Part shown: piece by piece, positions 53,313-62,092 of the stretch | Layout of the letters: every line of letters starts with the position of its first letter | How positions within the stretch are numbered: the stretch's first letter is position 1 | NCBI RefSeq assembly: GCF_019029495.1 | Contig: NZ_JAERQM010000004.1 | Coordinates: 416,880-480,879, forward strand | DNA length: 64,000 bases | Direction: 5' to 3' | Source of the DNA: Falsiroseomonas oleicola | Lineage (GTDB): Bacteria > Pseudomonadota > Alphaproteobacteria > Acetobacterales > Acetobacteraceae | Notes under the pieces: generated by a model | The model's database searches: none | What the model saw: the letters and a program-made list of their open reading frames with translations, nothing else | Told to the model about the DNA's origin: nothing | Translations under genes and position numbers: made by a program

Positions 53313-54185
53313 ATGACCACGAGGAGAACCCTGATGACCGCCGCCCTCGCCGCCACCGCAATGCCCGCCGCGGCCGCCAGCCTGACCCTGCGCCACCTGC
53401 CGGCCGGCCCGACCGGCTTCTTCCGCGCCCCGGTGCTGATTTCCGGCGCGACGGAAGCCGTGCTCGTCGATGGCGGCTTCACCCTCTCCGATGGCCGCGC
53501 GACCGTGGAGGCGGTGCGCGCCAGCGGTCGCCGCCTGACCACCATCTACATCAGCCAGAGCGATCCCGATTACTACTTCGGCCTGCGCCCGCTGCGCGAT
53601 GCCTTCCCGGAGGCCCGCATCCTCGCCGCGCCCGAGACCATTGCCGCGATCCAGGGCAATGTGGAGAAGAAGCTCGCCACCTGGAGCCCGCAGCTGCGCG
53701 ACAACGGTCCGGCCAGCCTGGCGGAGGTGGTGATCCCCGCGCCCTTCACCGGCAGCGCCCTGACCGTGGATGGCGCCACCGTCGAGATCGTCGCCGCCGA
53801 GGGCATGGAAAACCGCCGCTATCTTTATGTGCCGGAGCTTCGGGCCGTGGTCGGCGGCGTGCTGATCTTCGCCGGCGTGCATGTCTGGACCGCCGATACC
53901 CAGACGCCCGCGCTGCGGGCTGCCTGGCGCGCCAATCTGGAGCGCATCGCGGCGCGCCGGCCGGCCGTGGTGGTGCCGGGCCACATGACGCCGCAGGCAC
54001 CGACCGACCTCTCAGCCGTGACGCATACCCTGGCCTATCTCACTGCCTTCGAGGAGGAGCTGGGCCGCGCCGCCAATGGCGCGGCGCTGAATGCGGCGAT
54101 GAAGGCGCGCTTCCCGGGCCTCGGCATGGAAGTGGCGATCGACATCGGTGCCCGGGTCGCGACCGGCGAGATGCCGTGGGGCTGA
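53313..54185 (+). CDS. MBL-fold protein with a degenerate metal site, exported
   Basis: A 290-residue protein with a signal sequence (MTTRRTLMTAALAATAMPAAAAS) and a metallo-beta-lactamase fold: APVLISGATEAVLVDGGFTLSDG, the first-motif loop, then RILAAPETIAAIQGNVEKKLATWSP, GVLIFAGVHVWTADTQTP and VVVPGHMTP. The position of the metal motif HxHxDH reads Q82-S83-D84-P85-D86-Y87: only D86 is kept, and three metal-binding His are changed to Gln, Asp and Tyr. The second-half motif His (PGHM) survives. So it is either inactive, uses one metal, or has a different chemistry. It lies between dsbA-like and snoaL-like genes in the LysR-flanked unit. Confidence 0.85.
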   Translation: MTTRRTLMTAALAATAMPAAAASLTLRHLPAGPTGFFRAPVLISGATEAVLVDGGFTLSDGRATVEAVRASGRRLTTIYISQSDPDYYFGLRPLRDAFPEARILAAPETIAAIQGNVEKKLATWSPQLRDNGPASLAEVVIPAPFTGSALTVDGATVEIVAAEGMENRRYLYVPELRAVVGGVLIFAGVHVWTADTQTPALRAAWRANLERIAARRPAVVVPGHMTPQAPTDLSAVTHTLAYLTAFEEELGRAANGAALNAAMKARFPGLGMEVAIDIGARVATGEMPWG

Positions 54186-54187
54186 GC

Positions 54188-54602
54188 ATGTCCGCCAACC
54201 TCGACCTGATCCGCGCCACCTATGAGGGCAGTTCGGGGGAGAATGGCCGCAACCTGCTCGCGGCCCCTCGCGCCGGATGCCGAATGAACGGAGGCGGAGG
54301 GCTTCCCCTATGCCGGCAGCTATGTCGGGCCGGAGGCGATCCTGGCCGGCGTGTTCCGACGGCTGGGCCGCGCGTGGATCGGCTACCGCGCCGAGGTCCA
54401 TACCTTCCTGGAGGATGGCGACCGTGTCGCCGCCTTCGGCGTCTATTCCGGCACCTACCGCGCCACCGGTCGGGCGATGCGGGCCAGCTTCGCGCATCTG
54501 TATGAACTGCGCGACGGGCAAATCGCCCGGATGACGCAGTATGTGGACAGCGCCATGGTGCGGGCGGCGATGGTGCCGGGCGAGGCTATCCCGGCAGGCT
54601 GA
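54188..54602 (+). pseudogene. SnoaL-like protein gene with a frameshift and a nonsense codon
   Basis: Begins MSANLDLIRATYEGSSGENGRNLLAA in frame two bases after the MBL gene stop. In a second frame it continues LAPDAE, stop, TEAEGFPYAGSYVG, then GPEAILAGVFRRLG, YRAEVHTFLEDGDRVAAFGVYSGTY and HLYELRDGQIARMTQYVDSAMV, the standard end of a SnoaL-like (NTF2-fold) protein. One extra C in the run at 54264-54267 shifts the frame, and the expected Trp codon TGG is TGA at 54285-54287. Both lesions must be repaired to restore the protein. A sequencing error cannot explain both easily, but should be excluded. Confidence 0.85.
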
Positions 54603-55033
54603 GACGCTGGCCGAGCCCCGGCTTCCCGAACCAGCGCACATGTTCCGCCACCAGGTCCATCGACAGCGCCGCGCCAGCGGGCAGGGCGAGGAGAAGTCGC
54701 CCCCGCCCGGCGGCAGCGTGCCTTGGGCAGTGGGTGGCGGCGCCAGTTGCGGTCGGCCAGCGTCCCATCCGGCTTCAGCAGCAGCAGGCCGAGATCGACC
54801 GCGCCGCGCTGCGCGCCGGAGGGCAGCCAGGTGGCGCTGCCCTGGTTCTCAAGCCGCAGCGCGAGGTGCAGCCCCTGCGCATCGCGTCGCAATCTTGGCG
54901 CGCGGGGCGAAGGGCTTGCGGAAGCTCCAAAGCTCGGGCGTCAGGTCGTCATGCGAGGCATCGGCGCGCCGCGCATGTTCGGCCAGGGGCACTTCCGCGA
55001 TCAGACGGCAGACATCGACCGGCCGATCCGCTG
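54586..55033 (-). pseudogene. Broken gene, C-terminal fragment with several frameshifts
   Basis: Reading the minus strand just past the mocA-like stop gives, in successive frames, ADRPVDVCRLIAEVPLAEHARRADASHDDLTPELWSFRKPFAPRA, then LRRDAQGLHLALRLENQGSATWLPSGAQRGAVDLGLLLLKPDGTLADRNWRRHPLP, then LLLALPAGAALSMDLVAEHVRWFGKPGLGQ with a stop. Spliced together they form one plausible protein end resembling the strand-rich domain found at the C-terminus of some methyltransferases or glycosyltransferases. At least three frame changes lie in GC or G runs. No start is present, so the 5' part was lost, perhaps at the mocA junction. It converges on the broken snoaL-like gene. Confidence 0.65.
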
Positions 55034-55039
55034 TGGAGC

Positions 55040-56698
55040 TCAGCGGCGCGGTGTCGCCGCATCCGGCAGGCCCTTCAGGCTTTCCGTCGTGTCGAAGTCG
55101 CGCAGCACCGCGTCGCTCGCCATCTCCACCTCCACCATGCGGTCGGCATGCTGGGCGGCCAGGTGGCGGGCGCCGATGTCACCGGTGATGGCCAGCATCT
55201 GCGGCAGGAATTCACGCGACCAGAGCATCGGATTGCCCTGCTTGCCGCGGAAGGTGGGCTGCACGATGGCGCGGCTTTCCTCCGGGTCGAAGGCGGATAG
55301 CAGCCGGTCGAACATGGCGGCTGTCACCAGCGGCATGTCGCCGAGGCAGACCATGATGCCCTCCGCCTCCGCCGGTACCGCCGCCAGCCCGGCCTTCAGC
55401 GAGGCCGAGAGGCCATCGGCGTAGTTCTCCGCATGGGCGAACAGCACCGGGCGGCCAGCCAGCGCCTCCTCCACACGTTCCCGCTCATGCCCCGTCACGA
55501 CGATGACCGGCGAGGCGTGCGAGGCCAGGACATTGTCGACAACACGCAGAATCATCGGCACGCCCTTGCTGTCCGGCACCAGCAGCTTGTTCAGCGGTGC
55601 CATGCGGCGGGACCGGCCGGCGGCCAGCACCAGGGCGCAGACATTGCGGGCGCGGCGCGGCGCGGAATTCAGCGGCGGGGTACGTGGTGCCTCGGCGCGG
55701 GGCAGGGGGCGCTGCTCGATTTCCTTCAGCAGCCCGCCAACGCCCATGCCCATCACCTCCCGCGCCGTCACCTTGCGGCCGGCGAAGACGCGGGCAAGCA
55801 CCCAGTCGAAGCCGTTCAGCTTCGGGCTGCGGGCGCAGCCGGGCAGCACCAGGGCCGGCACGTCCCCGACACGGCCGAGGCAGATCAGGTTGCCCGGGTC
55901 CACCGGCATGCCGAAATGCTCGATCGTGCCGCCGGCGCGGATGATCGCGGCCGGGCCGACATCGCGGCGGTCGACCACGGCGGAGGCGCCGGCGATCAGC
56001 AGCAGCTCGGCCCCGGCGCGCTTGAGGCGGGTCAGCGCATCCGCCACCGGCCCTTCCTCATGCCGCACGCGTTCCACCGGCAGCATGGTGCCGAGCAAGG
56101 CGCGGATGCGGGTCTCGGTCGCCTCCACCGCGCCTTCCATGACGCTTTCCTTGATGCCGGGCAGTTCCGTCAGCACCAGCCCGACGCTGAGCGGCTGGAA
56201 GGGCTGCACCGCCAGCGCCGGGCCGCCACGGCGGCCGCGGGCAATCGCCTCCACCACCGCCAGCACCCGGCCGGGCACCGCGAAGGGGATGATCTTGATG
56301 GTGGCCAGCATCTCCTTCGTCTCGACCACGCTGTGATTGGGCAGCGTGGCGATGGTGACGCTTTCATCCACCGCATTGATCCGCTCGATCAGCGCGGCGT
56401 CGAGGGAGAACAGCCCCGGGCTTTCGGCGAACAGGTTCACCCGCCCGGTGGCGGCGCGGGAACGGGCGATCAGCGGCGCCATCAGCGCATCGGCGATGCG
56501 ATCCGCCGCCTCATCCTCCGGCACATCGCCGGAATCGAGGCGGGCGGTGATGACATCGCGCCGCCCCGCCTCGCGCAGCGCGGCGATCGCCGCCTCGTCC
56601 AGCACCGTGCCCTTCTTCAGGACCTTGCCCGTCAGTCGAACGGTATGGGCGAGGATGGCGCCGCGCGCCTCCTCCAGCGGGGTGGGTCCGAAGTTCAT
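55040..56698 (-). CDS. Molybdenum-cofactor cytidylyltransferase fused to a molybdopterin-binding domain
   Basis: A 552-residue two-part protein. Residues 1 to about 345 are a MoeA/MogA-like molybdopterin-binding part (ILAHTVRLTGKVLKKGTVLDEAAIAALREAGRRDVITARL, LLLIAGASAVVDRRDVGPAAIIRAGGTIEHFGMPVDPGNL). Residues about 360 to 552 are a MobA-like nucleotidyltransferase (VCALVLAAGRSRRMAPLNKLLVPDSKGVPMILRVVDNVL, ENYADGLSASLKAGLAAVPAEAEGIMVCLGDMPLV). Such fusions make the CMP form of molybdopterin used by xanthine oxidase-family and CO dehydrogenase-like enzymes. It overlaps the next upstream gene by four bases and is the last gene of the cox-like operon. Confidence 0.88.
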   Translation of the reverse strand: MNFGPTPLEEARGAILAHTVRLTGKVLKKGTVLDEAAIAALREAGRRDVITARLDSGDVPEDEAADRIADALMAPLIARSRAATGRVNLFAESPGLFSLDAALIERINAVDESVTIATLPNHSVVETKEMLATIKIIPFAVPGRVLAVVEAIARGRRGGPALAVQPFQPLSVGLVLTELPGIKESVMEGAVEATETRIRALLGTMLPVERVRHEEGPVADALTRLKRAGAELLLIAGASAVVDRRDVGPAAIIRAGGTIEHFGMPVDPGNLICLGRVGDVPALVLPGCARSPKLNGFDWVLARVFAGRKVTAREVMGMGVGGLLKEIEQRPLPRAEAPRTPPLNSAPRRARNVCALVLAAGRSRRMAPLNKLLVPDSKGVPMILRVVDNVLASHASPVIVVTGHERERVEEALAGRPVLFAHAENYADGLSASLKAGLAAVPAEAEGIMVCLGDMPLVTAAMFDRLLSAFDPEESRAIVQPTFRGKQGNPMLWSREFLPQMLAITGDIGARHLAAQHADRMVEVEMASDAVLRDFDTTESLKGLPDAATPRR

Positions 56699-57387
56699 TT
56701 CTTTTCCGATTTTGGCCCGCGGCGGGATGCGACGATCTGGGCGAGGATGGAGACGGCGATCTCGGGCGCCGTCACCGCGCCGATATCGAGGCCCACGGGC
56801 GCATGGATTTTGGCCAGTTCCGCCTCGCCCAGCCCGGCTTCACGCAGCCGGTCGAGCCGCTTGGCATGGGTGCGGCGGCTGCCGAGGCAGCCGATGTAGA
56901 AGGCGGGGCTGCGCAGGGCGACTTCCAGCGCCGGGTCGTCCAGCTTGGGGTCGTGGGTCAGGGTGACCACCGCCGTCCGGGTATCCGGGGCGAGGGCCGT
57001 CATCGCCTCATCCGGCCAGTCGCCGGAGATGGCGACCTCCGCCCCCAGCCGTTCCTCCGTGGCGAAGGCGCGGCGCGGATCGACGACGGTGACGGCATAG
57101 CCGAGCCGGGCCGCCATCGGCACCAGCGCCTGCGCGATATGCACCGCGCCGACCACGATCAGCCGCAGCGGCGGGTTCTGCGGCTGGATGAACCAGCTTT
57201 CCGCGCCGAGCGTCACATTGCGCGCCGCATCGGCGCGCAGCGCGGCCTCCGCTTCCGTGGCCAGCGCCTCCGGCACCGCATCCCCGGGGTGCAGCATCTG
57301 CGCGCCATCCGGCAGGCGGGTCAGCAGGGCGACGGGGTGCTTCGCCGCGCGGGCGGCGGCGAGGCGGGCGAGAAGGTCCGGGGTCAT
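56695..57387 (-). CDS. XdhC-family protein, C-terminal Rossmann part
   Basis: A 230-residue protein with the XdhC Rossmann domain: LRLIVVGAVHIAQALVPMAARLGYAVTVVDPRRAFATEERL, TAVVTLTHDPKLDDPALEVAL, AFYIGCLGSRRTHAKRL and VGLDIGAVTAPEIAVSILAQIVA. XdhC proteins bind molybdenum cofactor, protect its sulphido ligand and insert it into xanthine dehydrogenase-type enzymes. The N-terminal part of a full XdhC is encoded by the small gene just upstream, overlapping by four bases, so here the protein is split into two chains as in CoxF/CoxI pairs. Confidence 0.9.
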   Translation of the reverse strand: MTPDLLARLAAARAAKHPVALLTRLPDGAQMLHPGDAVPEALATEAEAALRADAARNVTLGAESWFIQPQNPPLRLIVVGAVHIAQALVPMAARLGYAVTVVDPRRAFATEERLGAEVAISGDWPDEAMTALAPDTRTAVVTLTHDPKLDDPALEVALRSPAFYIGCLGSRRTHAKRLDRLREAGLGEAELAKIHAPVGLDIGAVTAPEIAVSILAQIVASRRGPKSEKK

Positions 57388-57707
57388 CCGAGCTTCTCGA
57401 CGAAGACCTTGAGCTTGCCGCCGCAGGCCAGCCCGACTTCCCAGGCGCGGTCGTCCGAAATGCCGAAATCCAGCAATTGCGGGACGCCGGACTGCATGGT
57501 CTGCCGCGCCGCATCGGCGACGGCCCCCTCGATGCAGCCGCCGGAGACGCTGCCCTCCATGCGGCCGGAGGCGGTGACCACCAGCCGCGACCCGGCGGGG
57601 CGCGGGGAGGACCCCCAGGTCTCCACCACCGTGGCGATGGCCACATCCTCCCCGGCCGCGCGCCAGGCGGCGGCAGTCGCCAGAATGTCTTCCGAATCAG
57701 CGCTCAT
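57384..57707 (-). CDS. XdhC/CoxI-family protein, N-terminal part
   Basis: A 107-residue protein matching the XdhC_CoxI domain that starts full-length XdhC: ILATAAAWRAAGEDVAIATVVETWGSSPRPAGSRLVVTASGRMEGSVSGGCIEGAVADAARQTM, with the conserved Cys in SGGCIEG, and a C-terminal CGGKLKVFVE. The separate stop before the Rossmann gene shows a real split; the overlap with the next gene (four bases) keeps both chains in step. It is part of the Mo-enzyme maturation operon. Confidence 0.9.
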   Translation of the reverse strand: MSADSEDILATAAAWRAAGEDVAIATVVETWGSSPRPAGSRLVVTASGRMEGSVSGGCIEGAVADAARQTMQSGVPQLLDFGISDDRAWEVGLACGGKLKVFVEKLG

Positions 57708-58927
57708 GCCGCGCTCCTCATCCGCCCGGCTTGGGGTCCCGACAGAGCGGAGACCAGTTCGCGCAGGCTTGCCAGATTATGGACCGGGCGGAACTCGTCC
57801 ACATAAGGCAGCATCGCCCGGATGCCCTGCGATTTGGGCTGGAAGGCGGCGTAACGCAACAGCGGGTTCAGCCAGATCAGCCGGCGGCAGCTTTTCTGAA
57901 GCCGTTCCGTCGCCTCCGACAGGCCGCGCGCCCCCTCCCGGTCCAGCCCATCGGTGATGAGCAGCACCACCGCCCCCTGGCCGAGCACCCGGCGCGACCA
58001 GAGCCGGTTGAACAGATCGAGCGAATCGCCGATGCGGGTGCCGCCGGACCAGTCTGGCACCGCCTTGGCCACGGCCTCGAAGGCCACCTCGGCGTCGCGA
58101 TGGCGCAGCGGGCGGGTGATATTGGTCAGGCGCGTGCCGAACAGGAAGCTGTGCACCCGGTCCCGGTCATTCGCCACGGCGTGCAGGAAATGGATCAGGA
58201 TCTGCGCATAGCGGGCCATGGAGCCCGAGATGTCACACAGCGCCACCAGCGGCGGTGGCCGCACCACACGGCGGCGGCGGGAAATGTCCAGGATTTCGCC
58301 ACCCGTGCGCAGGCTGTTCCGCACGGTCGCGCGCAGGTCGGTGAAGGGGCCGCCGGGATCGGCGCGGAAGCGGCGGGTGGGGCGGGCATCCAGCGGCAGC
58401 ACGAGTCTGGAAATCTCGCGCTTGGCGGCGGCCAGCTCGGCGGCCGACATCGCCTCGAAATCCATGTTTTGGAGGCGTTCGCGCTCGCTGACCGTGAAGG
58501 TCATGTCGACGCGTTCCTCGGGCGGTTCCTCGGCGGGTTTCGGCGGCTTCGGCCGGTCGCCCTGCATGGCTTCCGCCAGGCGTCGGGCGGCGGGCGGCGG
58601 CTTCTGCTGCTCCTGCATCCCCTCCATCATCGCCATGGCGGAGGCATGGCGCGCGGCCTCGGGGTCGCGCCAGAACATCCCGAAGGCCTGGTCGAAGATG
58701 AAGAAATGTTCGTGGCGATGGACCATGGTGGCGCGCAGCGCCGCATGCACCTCGCCGCGCGTGCCGAGGTCGATCTCGACCAGCGCCGCGGCGCCGGCCA
58801 GCATTTCGGTCGGCCCGACCGGCACCCCGGCGCGGCGCAGCAGCCGGCCGAAGGCGAGCAGATTGCCCGCCAGCGCGCCGCCCGGACCCGCCGGCGGCAG
58901 GGCGAGCGCCGCCTTGGGGGGGATCAC
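57704..58927 (-). CDS. coxE: CoxE-like von Willebrand factor A domain protein
   Basis: A 407-residue protein with a C-terminal vWA domain. The metal-ion adhesion motif DxSxS is visible as CDISGSMARYAQILIHFLHA, and TNITRPLRHRDAEVAF and LLITDGLDREG follow in the usual places. The N-terminal half is helical and acidic/Pro-rich, as in CoxE, which works with CoxD to finish the copper/molybdenum site of aerobic CO dehydrogenase. Here the target enzyme is not in the window. Overlaps the coxD and xdhC-N genes by four bases. Confidence 0.88.
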   Translation of the reverse strand: MIPPKAALALPPAGPGGALAGNLLAFGRLLRRAGVPVGPTEMLAGAAALVEIDLGTRGEVHAALRATMVHRHEHFFIFDQAFGMFWRDPEAARHASAMAMMEGMQEQQKPPPAARRLAEAMQGDRPKPPKPAEEPPEERVDMTFTVSERERLQNMDFEAMSAAELAAAKREISRLVLPLDARPTRRFRADPGGPFTDLRATVRNSLRTGGEILDISRRRRVVRPPPLVALCDISGSMARYAQILIHFLHAVANDRDRVHSFLFGTRLTNITRPLRHRDAEVAFEAVAKAVPDWSGGTRIGDSLDLFNRLWSRRVLGQGAVVLLITDGLDREGARGLSEATERLQKSCRRLIWLNPLLRYAAFQPKSQGIRAMLPYVDEFRPVHNLASLRELVSALSGPQAGRMRSAA

Positions 58928-59823
58928 GCCGCCGTCGCCTGCTTCGCCTCGGCCACCAGCCGCGCCGCCTCGGCGCCCCGGATCTTGGCAATATCGTCCT
59001 GGTATTTCAGCAGGGCGCCCAGGGTTTCATCCACCAAGGCCGGCTCCAGCTCCCGCGCATCAAGGGCCGAGAGGGCGGCGGCCCAGTCGATGGTCTCGGC
59101 GACGCCGGGCGGCTTGAAGGTGTCGGCATTGCGCACCGCCTGGACGAAGGACACCACCTGGGCCGAGAGCGCCTCGCTCACCTGCGGGGCGCGCAGCTTC
59201 AGGATGGCGCGTTCGCGGGCGGCGTCGGGGTAGTCCACCCAGTGATACAGGCAGCGGCGGCGGATGGCGTCATGCACCTCCCGCGTCCGGTTGCTGGTGA
59301 TGATGACCACCGGGGGGGTGGCGGCCTTCACCGGGCCGAGTTCGGGGATGCTGATCTGGAAATCGGCCAGGATCTCGAGAAGAAACGCCTCGAAGGGTTC
59401 GTCGGCGCGGTCCAGCTCATCGATCAGCAGCACGGCCGGCGCGCCTTCCAGCGCGTCCAGCAGCGGGCGGGCCTGCAGGAAGCGGCGGTCATAGATGCCG
59501 GCCTCCAGCGCCGCGCGGTCGCCGGCCTCGCCGCTGGCCTCCGCCAGGCGGATCGCCATCAACTGCCGGGCGTGGTTCCACTCATAGGCGGCGGAGGCCA
59601 GATCCATGCCGTCATAGCATTGCAGCCGCACCAGCCGGCGCGGCAATTGGGCGGCCAGGACCTTGGCGATTTCCGTCTTGCCGGTGCCGGGCTCGCCTTC
59701 CAGGAACAGCGGCCGGCCCATGCGCAGCGCCAGATGGACGGTGGTGGCCAACTGGCGGTCGGCGACATAGCCGCCTTCCGCCAACAGGCGCTGCGTGGCC
59801 GGCACGTCCGCGGGCAGGCTCAC
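58924..59823 (-). CDS. coxD: CoxD-like MoxR AAA+ ATPase
   Basis: A 299-residue MoxR-family AAA+ ATPase. Walker A GEPGTGKTEIAKVLA, the LQCYDGMDLASAAYEWNHARQLMAIRLAE stretch that is characteristic of CoxD, Walker B VLLIDELDRADEPFEAFLLE, sensor TSNRTREVHDAIRRRCLYHWVDYPDAARERAIL and arginine finger are visible. CoxD is the ATPase needed for metal-cluster assembly in CO dehydrogenase-type enzymes. It forms a four-base overlap series with coxG and coxE. Confidence 0.92.
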   Translation of the reverse strand: MSLPADVPATQRLLAEGGYVADRQLATTVHLALRMGRPLFLEGEPGTGKTEIAKVLAAQLPRRLVRLQCYDGMDLASAAYEWNHARQLMAIRLAEASGEAGDRAALEAGIYDRRFLQARPLLDALEGAPAVLLIDELDRADEPFEAFLLEILADFQISIPELGPVKAATPPVVIITSNRTREVHDAIRRRCLYHWVDYPDAARERAILKLRAPQVSEALSAQVVSFVQAVRNADTFKPPGVAETIDWAAALSALDARELEPALVDETLGALLKYQDDIAKIRGAEAARLVAEAKQATAA

Positions 59824-60509
59824 GTCAGGAAGATGAGCGCGAGCACGACGATCATGGCCGCGCCACCGATCCAGACCTGGGCCGGGAAGCCCATGAAGTC
59901 CTGGGTCAGCAGGCGCAGCGGCAGCGGCATCTGGGCCGGCGCCGGGTTCGGCCGCTGCACCGGGCCGCCGGGGGAGAGACCCTCCGCCCCATGATGGGTG
60001 ATCGGCGCGGCGTCGCTGGTCTCGGCCAGGTATTCGGTATCGGTGCCGGCGACCGCCACCGGCTCGGCGGGCTGCAACTGGGCGGCGAAGCGGTCGAAGA
60101 ACTGATCGGCCATGGACTTGGCGGTGCTGTCGATCAGCCGCGCGCCGAGCTGCGCCATCTTGCCGCCGACCTGCGCCTTCACATTGTACTTCAGCAGCGT
60201 GTCGGAGGGACCCAGCTCCTCCAGCGCCACATCGGCACCGCCCTTGGCGAAGCCCATGGCGCCGCCCTGGCCCTCACCGGAAATGGTGTAGGAGGCGGGG
60301 GGCACGATATTGGACAGCAGCACCTTGCCGCCGAACTTGGCCGACATCGGGCCGAGCTTCATCGAGACCTTGGCCTGGAACTGGTCGTCGCCGATCCGCT
60401 CCACGCTCTCGCAGCCCGGAATCGCGGCCTGGAGCACGGCCGGGTCGTTCAATGCCTCCCAGACCTTCTCGCGGGGGGCGCCGATGCGCCGTTCGCCGGT
60501 CATTTCCAT
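59820..60509 (-). CDS. coxG: CoxG-like SRPBCC protein with a C-terminal membrane anchor
   Basis: A 229-residue protein. Residues 1 to about 150 are a CoxG-type SRPBCC domain (ERRIGAPREKVWEALNDPAVLQAAIPGCESVERIGDDQFQAKVSMKLGPMSAKFGGKVLLSNIVPPASYTI, KAQVGGKMAQLGARLIDSTAKSMADQFFDRF), then a Pro-rich linker and a terminal hydrophobic helix (VWIGGAAMIVVLALIFL) that anchors it at the membrane. CoxG recruits CO dehydrogenase to the cytoplasmic membrane in Oligotropha/Afipia; a similar role for a related enzyme is likely. It is the first gene of the maturation operon. Confidence 0.92.
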   Translation of the reverse strand: MEMTGERRIGAPREKVWEALNDPAVLQAAIPGCESVERIGDDQFQAKVSMKLGPMSAKFGGKVLLSNIVPPASYTISGEGQGGAMGFAKGGADVALEELGPSDTLLKYNVKAQVGGKMAQLGARLIDSTAKSMADQFFDRFAAQLQPAEPVAVAGTDTEYLAETSDAAPITHHGAEGLSPGGPVQRPNPAPAQMPLPLRLLTQDFMGFPAQVWIGGAAMIVVLALIFLT

Positions 60510-60679
60510 GCAGGGGGTCTCCGCTTTGTCAGGCCGGAAGGTAGGCCGGGTGGGCCTTCGCGGAAAGGGCAGGCCACAGCAATCCTGCCGGAGCGGACCA
60601 TTTGCCCCGCCTATCGTGACGCCGGGACGGGGAGGGATTAAGGGGTTCAGCCGGGGACGGACTTAACGGGGGTTCTTGG

Positions 60680-62092
60680 ATGACGGCGATGCGTGCGCTC
60701 GGCCTGGTCATGGCGGGCGGTTTACTGCTGGCGCCGGGGGATGCGCTGGCGGCGGGGGTCCCCGGGGCGCAGCTTTCGCTGGCATGGGGCATTCCATTCG
60801 TCGGCATCCTTCTGTCCATCGCGCTGATGCCGCTGGTCGCCGCGCATCTCTGGCACCACCACTACGGCAAGATCGCAGCCCTCTGGGGCGCGCTGTTCCT
60901 GCTGCCCTTCGCCGCGACCTTCGGCGCCGGCGCCGCCTGGTACGAGCTGACCCATGTGATGGTGCTGGAATACATCCCCTTCATCACGCTGCTGCTGGCG
61001 CTGTACACGGCCGGCGGCGGGGTGCTGCTGAAGGGGTCGCTGGTCGGCACGCCCGGCGTGAACACCGCGCTGCTGGCCATCGGCACCATCCTGGCCAGCC
61101 TGATGGGCACCACCGGCGCGGCGATGCTGCTGATCCGCCCGGTGCTGCGCGCCAATGCCTTCCGCCGCCGCAAGACCCATACCTTCGTCTTCTTCATCTT
61201 CCTGGTGGCCAATATCGGCGGCAGCCTTTCCCCTGTCGGCGACCCGCCGCTGTATCTCGGCTTCCTGCGCGGCGTGTCCTTCTTCTGGCCGACCACGCAC
61301 CTGTTCGCCGAATTCGCCACCTGCGCGGTGATCCTTCTGGGCATCTACTGGGTGCTCGATACGCTGGCCTGGAACCGGGAGAAGCCGGTGGCGCCGGTGG
61401 TGGACAAGCAGGCGGTCGGCATCGAGGGCTGGCTGAATGTCTGGATGGTGGTGGCCACCGTCGCTGTCGTGATCGGCATGGGCTATGTGAAGCTCGGCGT
61501 CGTCAGCGTGCTGGGCCAGATGATGGAGGTGGAGCGCGTGCTCGGCATCCTGCTGTTCCTGGTCATCACCGGCATCTCCGTTGCTTTCACAACGCGGGAG
61601 CTGCGGGAGGCGAATGGCTTCGCCTGGGGCGCGATCCTGGAAGTCGCCAAGCTGTTCGCGGCCATCTTCATCTGCATGGCGCCGGTGCTGGCCATTCTGC
61701 GCGCGGGCGCGGATGGCGCGGCGGCGGGGCTGGTGGCGCTGACCTCCGGCCCGGATGGGGCGCCGATCCCCTGGGTGTATTTCTGGCTGACCGGGGTGCT
61801 TTCGAGCTTCCTGGACAATGCGCCGACCTACATCGTCTTCTTCGAACTGGCGGGCGGCGATCCGCTCTGGCTGATGGGGCAGGGCGCGATGACGCTGGCG
61901 GCGATTTCCTGCGGGGCGGTGTTCATGGGCGCGAATTCCTATATCGGCAATGCGCCGAACTTCATGGTGAAGGCCATCGTCGAGGAGAACGGCATCCGCA
62001 TGCCGTCCTTCTTCGCCTATTGCGGCTGGGCGATGATCTTCCTGGTGCCGCTGTTCGTGCTGGTCACCCTGATCTTCTTCCGGCCCGTCTGA
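60680..62092 (+). CDS. Sodium:proton antiporter-like membrane protein
   Basis: A 470-residue membrane protein with an N-terminal signal-like helix and about eleven more. WGIPFVGILLSIALMPLVAAHLWHHHYGKIAALWGALFLLPF, LVANIGGSLSPVGDPPLYLGFLRGVSFFW and GVLSSFLDNAPTYIVFFELA (a typical LDNAPT motif in the second half) place it with the UIT3/NhaD-type ion transporter group annotated as sodium:proton antiporters. Ion and direction are inference. Its stop overlaps the cytosine deaminase start by one base, so both are made together. Upstream 170 bases hold no gene. Confidence 0.85.
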   Translation: MTAMRALGLVMAGGLLLAPGDALAAGVPGAQLSLAWGIPFVGILLSIALMPLVAAHLWHHHYGKIAALWGALFLLPFAATFGAGAAWYELTHVMVLEYIPFITLLLALYTAGGGVLLKGSLVGTPGVNTALLAIGTILASLMGTTGAAMLLIRPVLRANAFRRRKTHTFVFFIFLVANIGGSLSPVGDPPLYLGFLRGVSFFWPTTHLFAEFATCAVILLGIYWVLDTLAWNREKPVAPVVDKQAVGIEGWLNVWMVVATVAVVIGMGYVKLGVVSVLGQMMEVERVLGILLFLVITGISVAFTTRELREANGFAWGAILEVAKLFAAIFICMAPVLAILRAGADGAAAGLVALTSGPDGAPIPWVYFWLTGVLSSFLDNAPTYIVFFELAGGDPLWLMGQGAMTLAAISCGAVFMGANSYIGNAPNFMVKAIVEENGIRMPSFFAYCGWAMIFLVPLFVLVTLIFFRPV

